Assembly (NCBI GenBank): GCA_934487205.1
Contig: CAKSRS010000049.1
Span: forward strand, 1-19,222
Direction: 5' to 3'
Source: an uncultured Clostridia bacterium
GTDB lineage: Bacteria > Bacillota > Clostridia > UBA1381
Length of the DNA: 19,222 nt
The notes under the pieces are model-generated. The model had not been told where the DNA came from. It did not search any database and saw nothing but the letters and a program-made list of their open reading frames with translations. Position 1 is the stretch's first letter. The number at the start of each line of letters is the position of its first letter. Of the stretch, positions 1 to 9,200 are shown in pieces. A program made the position numbers and the translations under genes.

Positions 1-1130
1 CCTTCAATATCACTGAATGTTTCTTTAATTGTCTGCGACGAATTCGGCTGCGACGGCGTAACAAATGCGGAAGAACCGGTCGACCCGCGGCTTGTTCCGC
101 CGGAAGATGTCCCGTTCCCCGGCGTTACCGGCACCGTTTGCCCCGCATTGTAATCGGCAAGCAGCGCCTGTGTATCGGAATAGTCCTTTCCGACAAGATT
201 TTTGCACGCATTTGCGTTGATACTTCCGTTAATTCCCGCGACGCTGCCGAAATTCGTAAGCGCCGTCACAACTTCGCCATAGCCGTCCGCATACATAATA
301 TGCGCAAACAGCAGCGCCTTTTTCAGTTCCGTATTGACCGAATCAACAGTAGTAAGCTGCGTTGTGAGCTTGCCCGCAATATACTTTGATATTGTATCGC
401 TTTTCGCCTTTGCCTTGTAATCCGAAACAACAATATCATCAACATACAGGTCGTCTATATAGTTATCCAATGTTCCGATTTTGCGGGTGTTAACCGCCTC
501 CATCAGAACAAAAGTTTTATACAATTTTATGTTCTTTTTTGTTTCCGTCTCGGACAACGGATTTTGAGCAATATATGCCTTAAAACGCCCCATAGCCGTA
601 TTCATATCGACTTCGCCTTCAAGCGCGGAATTAAATCCGAGCGCAAGCTTATATGCAGAAAGCGTTGTCATAAAAGTATAATCATCTTGCACAGCGGCAG
701 CATTTATATTCCTTACGGCATTTTTAAAATCAATCGGGTCTACAATCACAAAATTGTCAATAACCGTCTTTTCTTTACCGTTCGCATTCAGATACGCCAC
801 ACAATTTCCGGTTGTAACATCGGCATAGTCAATATCAAACATGTATTTCCCGTCTACTGCCGTATTGGTCTGTCCGCAATACAAAACCGTATCTTTAAGG
901 TTTTTTGCAGTACCGGGTGTTACATCACAATCCGCCTCTGTCTTGCCCGTTTTAAGAATTACCAATGAAAGATTTGATCCCATATCTTTCGCCGGTACGT
1001 ACACTTTTACATTTCCGTTTAAATAATCATATTCCGTTTCATAAGGGATTTTGTCTGCATATGCAGCGGAGGACGCAAGCATTACCGACGTACCTATTAA
1101 CAATCCCGCAAAAGCATATTTCATTACCAT
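1..1130 (-). CDS. SLH-domain cell-surface protein, C-terminus cut off by the window edge
   Basis: An open frame of 376 codons with no stop runs from the left edge to an ATG at 1130-1128. That start lies 7 nt after an AAAGGA box at 1142-1137; a second in-frame ATG at 1124 is also possible. The N-terminus (MVMKYAFAGLLIGTSVM..) is a Sec signal peptide ending near ASSAAYA. Residues about 30-140 look like a beta-rich domain. Residues about 140-335 are helical, of the kind that often precedes SLH repeats in Clostridia surface proteins. A Gly/Ser/Thr/Pro linker (about 338-368) then leads into TFSDIEG, the usual opening of an SLH repeat, where the window ends. SLH repeats bind secondary cell-wall polymer, so the protein is probably wall-anchored. 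It is last in a four-gene run on this strand, 140 nt after the preceding stop. No enzymatic domain is visible. SLH identity is inferred from the first few residues only. Confidence 0.75.
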   Translation of the reverse strand, partial: MVMKYAFAGLLIGTSVMLASSAAYADKIPYETEYDYLNGNVKVYVPAKDMGSNLSLVILKTGKTEADCDVTPGTAKNLKDTVLYCGQTNTAVDGKYMFDIDYADVTTGNCVAYLNANGKEKTVIDNFVIVDPIDFKNAVRNINAAAVQDDYTFMTTLSAYKLALGFNSALEGEVDMNTAMGRFKAYIAQNPLSETETKKNIKLYKTFVLMEAVNTRKIGTLDNYIDDLYVDDIVVSDYKAKAKSDTISKYIAGKLTTQLTTVDSVNTELKKALLFAHIMYADGYGEVVTALTNFGSVAGINGSINANACKNLVGKDYSDTQALLADYNAGQTVPVTPGNGTSSGGTSRGSTGSSAFVTPSQPNSSQTIKETFSDIE

Positions 1131-1221
1131 AACCATTCCTTTCGCTGCACTTTTATTACAATCCGATTTTAATTGCTATTTGTGCACATTCTATACTTCT
1201 TCATTTTCCGCCCCCGGCAAC

Positions 1222-1246
1222 CCGAACGGCATCGTGCGCCGTCCGG
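1222..1246 (-). other. intergenic RNA hairpin without U-tract
   Basis: On the minus-strand transcript CCGGACGGC pairs with GCCGUUCGG (9 bp including one G.U) around a 7-nt loop. It lies 25 nt after the stop of the 735-aa glycosidase and upstream of the SLH gene. No run of T follows on the minus strand, so it is more likely an RNA-stability or processing element than a full intrinsic terminator. Nothing else clear is seen in the 140-nt gap. Confidence 0.45.
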
Positions 1247-1270
1247 TTATCTCATGGCATTATTCGTATC

Positions 1271-3478
1271 TTATTCAACATCAATATTTTGACATAACGG
1301 TTTTAATCCGTCCTTCCAAAGCATGATTTTGAATTTATTTGCATCAGATATTCCTTTAACATCTAATTCTATTTCATTATCGGAGATATTTTCGGTCGGC
1401 GCGGATACCGTGATAATTTTTCCGTCCGCGTTATATGCCGCCGCATATACATCCGGTATTCCGGCAGTACCGTCAAATCTTACCTTTATCCTTATATCAT
1501 CAGCCCGAAACAGGGAACTAATATCCAATAATTCATTCCCCGCTTTATCAAACATACTGCAATTTACGTCATATCCGCCCAAATTCAGACGTTCTTCCGT
1601 CAAAATCCCGTCATAAACCGATATAACATAAACGTCTCCGGATTTTAACGCGTACTCAAACCGATATCTTCCCTCGCTGTCCGATACGGTTTGCTGAATA
1701 TACGCATACTTTCCAAATGCGGACTTTCCGTCCTTTGCAGTCATTGTTACAAGACTGTTCGGCGCGGCATAACCCGTAATTATAACATTTCCGCTGTCGT
1801 CCGCCGCAATACCCGCCTTCGGCCTTGCCGCCGCATACATCGGTTCATGCGTCACGGTATATGTTCCGATATTTTCCGCAACAACATTGCCGTACATATC
1901 GTAGATTACAACTTCTTGTTCATCGGGAATTTTCACCGTGAATACATCATCTTTTGCCGTTAATTCAGCCGATGCCGTATTCCCTCGTACAACTTTAAGC
2001 GTTACCGTTTTGGAAGCATCTCCGGCAGAATTTATCCGTCCCCGCGCCGCCCAAACCGAAAAGATGTCCTCGCCGTATTGATTTGTAAGTCCGTACGCCG
2101 CACCGTAATCTGTCCTTTTATACTCCGTCGGCTCGGCACCGGCAAGCAGTTTATTTACAAACGCCAGCGACGCATATGCGGGCTTTGGGTAATAGTAATA
2201 GCTTACTATTCCGAATTTATGTTCGGGTTCGGTCACGTCCGTTCCCTTCTCCTTGTAATTATAAACAAAGATTCGTTCAATACGCGAATTGTGCCTGAAA
2301 TATGCGCCCATTCTCGCAAGTGCCGCCGCCTGGTCGTCCTCGGTACGGTACTGCGTGCCCCCGTCATCGTAATATCCAACCTCCGTCAGCCAAATCGGCA
2401 TATTTGTTGCGCCTGCCTGATTCAGCCAATATTCCACCGTTTCAATATTATCAAAAACCGATTTTCCCGAATATTCGTCCGGATAATATCTCCCGTGCAC
2501 ATAGGGGTGAAAACTGAACACGTTCATATAATTATGCGCGCCGGCACTGAGCATGCCCTTCAGAAAATCTTCCGCGCCGTATATCGCTTTCATTGCAGTC
2601 AATGCGCCACCCGCAACCGTCGCGTCGGGATTTACCGATTTAATAGCCTCATATGCCGTTTTAAGCAAGCGTGTGTATTGCGCCGGCGTGGGGCGGTTTT
2701 CTTTATAATTGCCAAGATCGGGCTCATTCCATATTTCAAACGCGTCAACTTTGTCCTTCAGCTGATTTGCAGCATATTTACAAAATTCACCGTATGCTTT
2801 AAGCCCCTCTTTACTCGTCGGAAAAGATCCGTCATCATAAAGCTTATTTCCTGCGTTAAGTATCGCGAGAACCTTTATTCCGTGCGACTCCGCATAGTCT
2901 GCCGCTTCCGCAAAACGGTCGGGAATTTTATATTTTCCCGTCGCGTATTCGCATTCCTTCCACAAAAGGTCTTCACGAATCCAGCCCGCGCCGCTCTTAT
3001 CAAGCTGCGGAAATGCCTCGTACGCATTTTCTCTCGTACCAGTGTTAAAATGCGTGCACAGCCCCAAAAAGTCATTCTTTATGCTTATCTCGGGAATAAC
3101 CGCATAGTACTGTTTTTTCGTAACAGACGTGCCGTCGCTGCTGAGTTTGGCTTCAAAAATATATGACCCGTAATCTGATGTGGGTTTTATCTGCTTTACT
3201 GTCGCGGTTCTTGCCGGAACGCTGAACGAGACTGTTTTATCCTCGGCAAAATTCCCGTCGCGGTTCGTCACGGTATACTCAAGAGTAAAATTCTTACCCG
3301 TGCTTTCCGAATTTGTAATATTCAGCGAAATAATCGGCGCGGTGTTTACAAAAACTCCGTTCGGTGCACCCAAGTCCAAAACAAAATCATCGGATATGAG
3401 CCGCGCGGAAACACTCTGCATCGTAAACAGTGCCGTAAGACACGCACTGAGTAAAAATGCTTTTAGCTTTAATTTCAT
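1271..3478 (-). CDS. secreted clan GH-A glycoside hydrolase (GH39/PslG-like)
   Basis: 735 aa. A signal peptide (1-25, ending SVSA) is followed by a beta-sandwich (about 27-130) and a TIM barrel (about 135-450). The barrel carries the two clan GH-A carboxylates: acid/base E252 in FEIWNEPD and nucleophile E366 in WLTEVGYY, with a barrel histidine in SFHPYVHG. Next come a small beta domain containing YDMYGN (526-531), an Ig-like domain (about 552-640), and a C-terminal module (about 645-735) ending in LWKDGLKPLC. The barrel resembles GH39/PslG-type enzymes, which cut polysaccharides with retention; the substrate cannot be read from the sequence. The start is well supported, with AAGGAG 7 nt upstream of the ATG. 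It is third in a run of secreted-protein genes and shares the barrel and the YDMYGN motif with the 1125-aa gene. There is no SLH repeat, so it is free or held by other contacts. The enzyme class is secure; the exact GH family is less so. Confidence 0.85.
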   Translation of the reverse strand: MKLKLKAFLLSACLTALFTMQSVSARLISDDFVLDLGAPNGVFVNTAPIISLNITNSESTGKNFTLEYTVTNRDGNFAEDKTVSFSVPARTATVKQIKPTSDYGSYIFEAKLSSDGTSVTKKQYYAVIPEISIKNDFLGLCTHFNTGTRENAYEAFPQLDKSGAGWIREDLLWKECEYATGKYKIPDRFAEAADYAESHGIKVLAILNAGNKLYDDGSFPTSKEGLKAYGEFCKYAANQLKDKVDAFEIWNEPDLGNYKENRPTPAQYTRLLKTAYEAIKSVNPDATVAGGALTAMKAIYGAEDFLKGMLSAGAHNYMNVFSFHPYVHGRYYPDEYSGKSVFDNIETVEYWLNQAGATNMPIWLTEVGYYDDGGTQYRTEDDQAAALARMGAYFRHNSRIERIFVYNYKEKGTDVTEPEHKFGIVSYYYYPKPAYASLAFVNKLLAGAEPTEYKRTDYGAAYGLTNQYGEDIFSVWAARGRINSAGDASKTVTLKVVRGNTASAELTAKDDVFTVKIPDEQEVVIYDMYGNVVAENIGTYTVTHEPMYAAARPKAGIAADDSGNVIITGYAAPNSLVTMTAKDGKSAFGKYAYIQQTVSDSEGRYRFEYALKSGDVYVISVYDGILTEERLNLGGYDVNCSMFDKAGNELLDISSLFRADDIRIKVRFDGTAGIPDVYAAAYNADGKIITVSAPTENISDNEIELDVKGISDANKFKIMLWKDGLKPLCQNIDVE

Positions 3479-3485
3479 TAAAATT

Positions 3486-3533
3486 CTCCTTGCCGTATCG
3501 GCAATGCCCGCAGGAAATGCCCGCGGACATTGC
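3486..3533 (-). promoter_or_regulatory. two overlapping hairpins at the ribosome-binding site of the 735-aa glycosidase
   Basis: On the minus-strand RNA an 11-bp stem (3533-3523 with 3511-3501, one G.U, loop of 11) lies just after the stop of the 877-aa gene. A second 6-bp stem, UUGCCG-AUA-CGGCAA (3504-3499 with 3495-3490), shares nt 3501-3504 with the first, so they cannot both form. The second stem takes up the two A of the Shine-Dalgarno AAGGAG (3491-3486). No U-tract follows either stem. The pairing is seen directly; a role in setting expression of the downstream gene is inference. Confidence 0.4.
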
Positions 3534-3539
3534 TTTCAA

Positions 3540-6173
3540 TCAGTTACTTCCTATTACCTTTGGCGGCGAATACGGCATAATATTTGAGAAATTATCCCAA
3601 AGGAATATCGATACGCCGTCTATGCCCGTAAGATCCGACGGTACCGTAAATTCAGCGGAAATTGCCGCCTTGCTTTTAGCTGCAATCGCCGGGCTTTGGT
3701 AAATATCAATATTGGCAAGCTCGTTTCCTTGGTAGTATGCAATTAGAAATGTCGCCGTTTTGCTTTCATCGGAAGAATTTACAAACGTACCCGCAACATT
3801 AATTTTCTGATTTGCATAAATGTCGCTTACCGTTGCAACTTCATTAATATTGTTAGATTTCGCACTTTCAATAGTTCCTGTAACTACGGCATTGCCCGCA
3901 GTTGTGAAACGTAATTCAAACGAATTATCCATCGCATAGCCAAATTTATTTTCAATCGTATTTGCAACATTTAATACATATTCGGTCGACAGCGCAAGAT
4001 AGCTGCTCGGCACAATGGTATAATGTCTCTTTACCGAATCGAAACTGCCCGTAAACGGAACGGCCGTGCCGGCACTTGTTTTTAATGTAATCGCACCGTC
4101 AATTGTATCTTCGTCCACGTTACAGCCGAAATCAAGCACAATCTTGTCAAGCGCGTTTGTTACGGCTGTTTTGTCTGCCACGCTGTTACCCGCATAGTCA
4201 ATAAATTCTACACTTGATGCCGAAAGCACAGGCTTATCAACAACGTATTCAACAACAATGTCATCTATATACGCGGGATTGCTCCCCCTTGTTCCGTTAG
4301 CCTGATTGCCATAACCCCAGTTCATAACTTCAATGCCCGTAATCGGCTTAATATCTGTAAGCTGTTTATCGGCATTACTTGTTCCCGTCGCACTGTATTC
4401 TTTGGTTTTTATTAAACTGTCGGTTGTTGCATCATACACGCTGAGTGTTCTTGTCTTGCTGTCCAAATCATAAATATTCTCTATTTTATATACGGTTCCT
4501 TTGGTATATGATGACGATAGATTATCGACGTACGCAGCGCTTGTTCCCGGCAAAATTAAATTTCCGTCCGCTGAACCTGTCATATAGATAGCGTCCAAAA
4601 CTTTTGAAGAATCCGATGTTAAAAGTTTTACATAAAATTTATTATCGTTTGTGTCTACTGTAAATACCGTTCTGATTTTTCCGCCTGTGATTGATTGGGT
4701 AAATGATTTTTGCATACCGCCCGATGTACCGCCCGTTTCATCAACCTCAATCTTACCTCTGTTTCCGTTGGTTGTATCAATAGATGTAATGGCTGACTGT
4801 TTGTTCACCCAACCTCTGTCCGCAAGGGTTGCTGTTCCTTCAAAATCCTCGCTCATGATAGCCGCACTCGGTTTCGGCGGGTCATACTCCGTTACGTTGA
4901 AATTATCAAATAAAAATGCCGGCGGATCCCATTTATTTATGCGGAATGTGTTGATTGATGTAATTTCAGCGTCCAATGTATTGATAAACTCATCAACAAG
5001 ATTTCCATCCGATGTAACCTGAACCGTATAAGTCTGCTCCGGAACGTTAATAATTACACTTACATCATACCATGTATTGCTTTGATACTTTTTCCAATTT
5101 GCAGCCGTACCGCTGTTCTTCTGAATATAATTCGGGGCAAAATATATAACCTGCTGTTCCTTTGTTCCGTTGCCCACATATGCCAATATTTTTGTTTGGG
5201 TCGCATCTTCCGAATAAATTGAGAAGTCAAGCTTTAAATAACCCTTTGACACACCTTCTCCGTTTTTTGTCAGAATTGCTTTTTTAAATCCGTTGTTACC
5301 CTGTGTAAAGCGAATTGCCTTGCCGTAGCTTGTGCCGCCGTTTACAATTTCAGCTTCGGTCGGTCCGATTAAATCGCTGCCGGCAACAGCCTCCCAGCCG
5401 TCTGCAAAAAGTTCATGAGCATAGTCAAGCGTTTCAAAATCCTGTTTTGCAAAACTTGTTGATGTCTCCAGCTTATTTCTTGTTGCAATTTTGATATTGT
5501 CAAAATAAGCGTAAGTAGCGTCGTCGCCCGTAGCTTTCCACCAACTTCTGAAACAAATACCCGCCATGGCAGCAATCTTCAATTCGTCTGTTCTGGAATA
5601 TGCAGTCTTCATTCCCGGTCCGAAAAATGTTGTCGTCATGGTACCGGCGTCAAAATCCGCCAAAATCGTAACATCAATCCATTCGCCTTTGGTGAACCCT
5701 ACACCTGTGTCCTTGTTATTGAATACAAGCGTACTCAGATTTTGCGAAAAAGTAATTACTTCCTGACCTGCGGTCGGTTGAGTTGCATCGGCAAATACGT
5801 TAATCGGCTGTGTACACAATGTCGTTGTATTTGCTGAAAATGTAATCTTAATCTGACCGGCATTTACCGCCGAGTCAAGTGCGTAATAAAAGCCAGAGCT
5901 CGCATTTGTAGCATTTAACAATCCTACCGATTTACCCTTTGTTGTAGTCCCAATCGCTACGCAGTTCTCAGCCGCCTGTATCTTAAGACCGTCCGCCTTT
6001 GCCGCTTCCAAATCCGCATAATCGTCAAAATTAACATTAATCTTGTTGTCCCATGCGGAATAGTCGTTCGGCATCTGCTTTGCCGTTGCCGCGCTTGCCG
6101 ACGGCACCGTCAGGATCGCCGCAAGCATTGATACTGCCGCTGCTAAACTAATTTGTTTCCTGAAAAAAATCAT
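3540..6173 (-). CDS. secreted protein with three lectin-like modules and a bacterial Ig-like domain
   Basis: 877 aa with a signal peptide (1-28, ending PSASA). Three successive beta-sandwich modules (about 45-230, 243-430, 440-645) each end in a similar strand: YFDNIKI, LFDNFNV, YIDDIVV. This is the look of concanavalin A/laminin-G-like jelly-roll domains. Residues about 650-760 form a Big_5/SbsA-type Ig-like domain (DKIVLDFGCNVD near the start, FELRFTTAG at the end). The last 110 residues hold a module ending FLWDNFSNIMPY, related to the end of the neighbouring 735-aa glycosidase. No catalytic motif is visible, so carbohydrate binding or surface scaffolding is the likely role. GGAGG (6185-6181) sits 7 nt before the ATG. 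It lies between two glycosidase genes of the same direction and is presumably co-expressed with them. Module boundaries are approximate and the ligand is unknown. Confidence 0.8.
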   Translation of the reverse strand: MIFFRKQISLAAAVSMLAAILTVPSASAATAKQMPNDYSAWDNKINVNFDDYADLEAAKADGLKIQAAENCVAIGTTTKGKSVGLLNATNASSGFYYALDSAVNAGQIKITFSANTTTLCTQPINVFADATQPTAGQEVITFSQNLSTLVFNNKDTGVGFTKGEWIDVTILADFDAGTMTTTFFGPGMKTAYSRTDELKIAAMAGICFRSWWKATGDDATYAYFDNIKIATRNKLETSTSFAKQDFETLDYAHELFADGWEAVAGSDLIGPTEAEIVNGGTSYGKAIRFTQGNNGFKKAILTKNGEGVSKGYLKLDFSIYSEDATQTKILAYVGNGTKEQQVIYFAPNYIQKNSGTAANWKKYQSNTWYDVSVIINVPEQTYTVQVTSDGNLVDEFINTLDAEITSINTFRINKWDPPAFLFDNFNVTEYDPPKPSAAIMSEDFEGTATLADRGWVNKQSAITSIDTTNGNRGKIEVDETGGTSGGMQKSFTQSITGGKIRTVFTVDTNDNKFYVKLLTSDSSKVLDAIYMTGSADGNLILPGTSAAYVDNLSSSYTKGTVYKIENIYDLDSKTRTLSVYDATTDSLIKTKEYSATGTSNADKQLTDIKPITGIEVMNWGYGNQANGTRGSNPAYIDDIVVEYVVDKPVLSASSVEFIDYAGNSVADKTAVTNALDKIVLDFGCNVDEDTIDGAITLKTSAGTAVPFTGSFDSVKRHYTIVPSSYLALSTEYVLNVANTIENKFGYAMDNSFELRFTTAGNAVVTGTIESAKSNNINEVATVSDIYANQKINVAGTFVNSSDESKTATFLIAYYQGNELANIDIYQSPAIAAKSKAAISAEFTVPSDLTGIDGVSIFLWDNFSNIMPYSPPKVIGSN

Positions 6174-6251
6174 TTCAATACCTCCGTTTAAATTATTTAT
6201 TTTGATTTAAGCGCCGCTTTGCAAATGAGCAAATTGACACATAATCCCGAT

Positions 6252-9200
6252 TTAGTTTGTAAGAACCATCGAACCAAATTCGTATGCGCTCTTTACATAG
6301 CCGATTCCCGAATTATATTGAATCCAGCCCCTTCTCGTCGCCGCGTCGTTATCGTTTACAAGCGCCGAGAACAACATTTTTCTTCCGACGTACGGCTTAA
6401 AAGTATCGTCCATCAGCTCGCTCCACGGGATTTTGCACTCATACACCGTATAAGTCGCATAACGCTTAATCGCGATTTCCGCCTTATCGATTACGGTTCC
6501 CGTCGGGTGACTGTGTATGGTTTTGTACCGATACGCCACGCTGCCGTAATTCGGCACAAAGCCTAAGCCGATTTCCTCAAAATCCGAACGCCGTGCCGAG
6601 TCGATTTCCTCTCTCTCGTCAACCGAGAACTGGATACTGTCGCCGCGGTACATATAGTGCGGCTCTTTCGGCGAATAGTCCACCGAATGGATATCATCGG
6701 TAACGATTGCGAGCATATAGAATGCCTCCTCGTCCCACATCATCGTTCCGCTGAATGATAAATCGTCCGGCCCTCTCCAGTCGCCGCCGACGGTTACAGC
6801 CGCCTCGCCCACAGGCTGAAGTACATCCTTTATTTCGTCCGCACCTATCCAGCTGCCGCGCCATTCGCCGCTGTCGACATTTCCGTCGATTTTCGGTTTT
6901 GTATGCGCGTATGCCGCCGTGCCGAAATCCAGTTTCTTTTCATATGTATATATGTGCCCGCTGTCGAGCTCCGCCTCCGCCACCAATGCTATCGTGCGCT
7001 TTACCACGCGGTACGGAAGATTGATAAGCATCGTCTGCTCCTCGCCCGGTTTCATATTTTCAAACCGCCGCGCCGGCATCAGCTTGCTTTCCTCCTCCGG
7101 TGATGTAATCCGCATCGTTCCCGATATCGTCTGCGTGTTTGTCATATTCTTTACTTTTATGCGCAATCTCCAATGCGTACTGTCCCCGGATACCGCTTGT
7201 TCCGTTGTTATCTCAGCTGAAACACGATCGATAATTGTCAGCGTGTGCGTATCGCTGTAACGAATCCTGCCATTTGCGTCGGTTATTTTTACATTGAACT
7301 TAACCATTTCTTTCGCATCCGGTTTTGTGTGGATTTTTACAACCGCACGATTTCCGTCAAAACCGTTATTTTCGATAACCTCAAAACTTTCATTATCCTC
7401 TACCGTTACGGTCAGCGCGTCATTTGTGGTTTTATTGAATACCATTTCGGTATAATCGTCCGCCGCCACGGATATCTCGGTATTTTCCGCAGTTACCTGT
7501 GCAAGAGACTCGTCCGCAAGGCTGAATTTCGAAAAGTTTCCTATTATATACTTTGGCTCCTGCTCGGCATGGAAACGGTAAATTCCGTTTTCCGATACTA
7601 TTTCATCAATCTTGTTGCCGTACATATCATAAATTTCCACACTGCCGCAGCCTAAATCATATGTAAGATATTTCGATACGTCCTCCGAATTGAGCAGCAT
7701 AACGTCCTTTTTCAGCTTGTTATTATAAAAGCGGAACGCTCTGTATTTTTCTTCGGTAAATAGCATTTCTTTGTATTCCGCCATGCCGCCTATCAGATTA
7801 TTCATGGCGCATACGGCAAGGTATGACGGTTTTGCACTGTACGGGTGTTCCTTATCCATGTAATTGCGAACCAATCCCCAGTTATCCTCATGCTCATCGG
7901 GATTTTCGCGGTCTAACAGACAATACTGGACGATACATTCCGCAAGATTTTCCGCCTGTGCCAGCGCATACAGCATTACGGTGTTGCTCGCTTGGTCGCG
8001 GTAGCTGTACTCGGTTGTAGACGTCGAAAATCCGATTTCCGTCCACCACACCGGCTTTTCGCCGCCGTATTCAATCATCATTTGCCGCAGCTTTTCCGAG
8101 TCCTCGCGCATTTTCCACCATCTGAACGTGCCGTTTGCCCAGTCATACGGGTGAGTACATACTATGTCCATGCCTTCAAGCGCACCCGCTTTGAATGCTT
8201 CTTCAATCCAGTCAAATTTAACGCCCGCCGTTACAATTCCGATTACTTTTACATCGGGATTTTCTTCCTTAATCGCCTTGTACGCCGCTTTTGCAAGCCG
8301 CGCATAATCGGACGCCGGCGATTGGCTCGGGTTAAAATTCACACCGCCGTTGTATTCGTTCCAGATTTCAAAAGCGTCCGTCACATCTTTTAACTCTCTT
8401 ACGATAAATCGGCAATACTGTGCATATGCCGCTATTGCCTCGTCCGAAAGAGGTGTCTTGCCGTTGTCGTACAGGGGATTGCAAAATCCCAGCATCATTA
8501 CGGGTTTAATATTTTTTTCTTTATACTTGTTTACCTTTTCCCATATTTCGTCCGAAATTTTGTAAACGCCCTTTTCCTTTTCAACCCAGTTCCACGGGAT
8601 ATAGTCACGGCAATATGCCATTCCGCCCTCGCTTAAAAGCGTCGTTACATTTTCCGGGTCACCGCGGTTTAAGGCTATTATCTGCTGATTTTGTCCGTAT
8701 CTCGGATTGATGTCCTCCGGCGCAACCTTCCACGCAACAGAAAACTCTCCGTTTGCCATACTTTCATATTTTGTTTCGGGTTCATTAATATAGAAGGTTT
8801 CCGATTTTAATGATATCGTATAGATTGCACATTTTTTCTCAAGCTGAGGTTTTATGTAAATAGTCTTTTTTTCGTTCGGTGCGAAACTGTCGGAAATGAC
8901 GCCCGTCCATGCAAGCCTGTCGTTCTCGTCCCGAACTTCGGCATTTATATTTATGCCTACATCTTTATCGGTCTTGTTTTCATAGGCTGTTTCAAGGCAT
9001 ACTTCCTCATTAATATCGAAAATATTTCCGACTTTTTCGGAATCTATTCTGCCGTTCATCGCGGCAAGCTGCCGCAGATTTGTACGCCTTACCGTAATTC
9101 CGCCGAAGATTACGTTTTCGCCCGACCAACCCATATTTATTCCCCATACGCCGATACGGAAATCCGACTGGTAATTACATTGATTTAAGAATGTCATGTC

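Noticed and set aside
1131..1270. Promoter for the SLH gene
   Set aside because: TATAGA with TTGCCG lies at a 19-nt spacing on the minus strand, but both boxes are poor. Expression from the upstream promoter is as likely.
2078..3166. 362-codon open frame on the plus strand opposite the 735-aa glycosidase
   Set aside because: It is fully antisense to a gene with signal peptide, ribosome-binding site and catalytic motifs. The product is rich in Arg, Cys, Phe and Ile with no recognisable domain, as expected from a codon-bias shadow.
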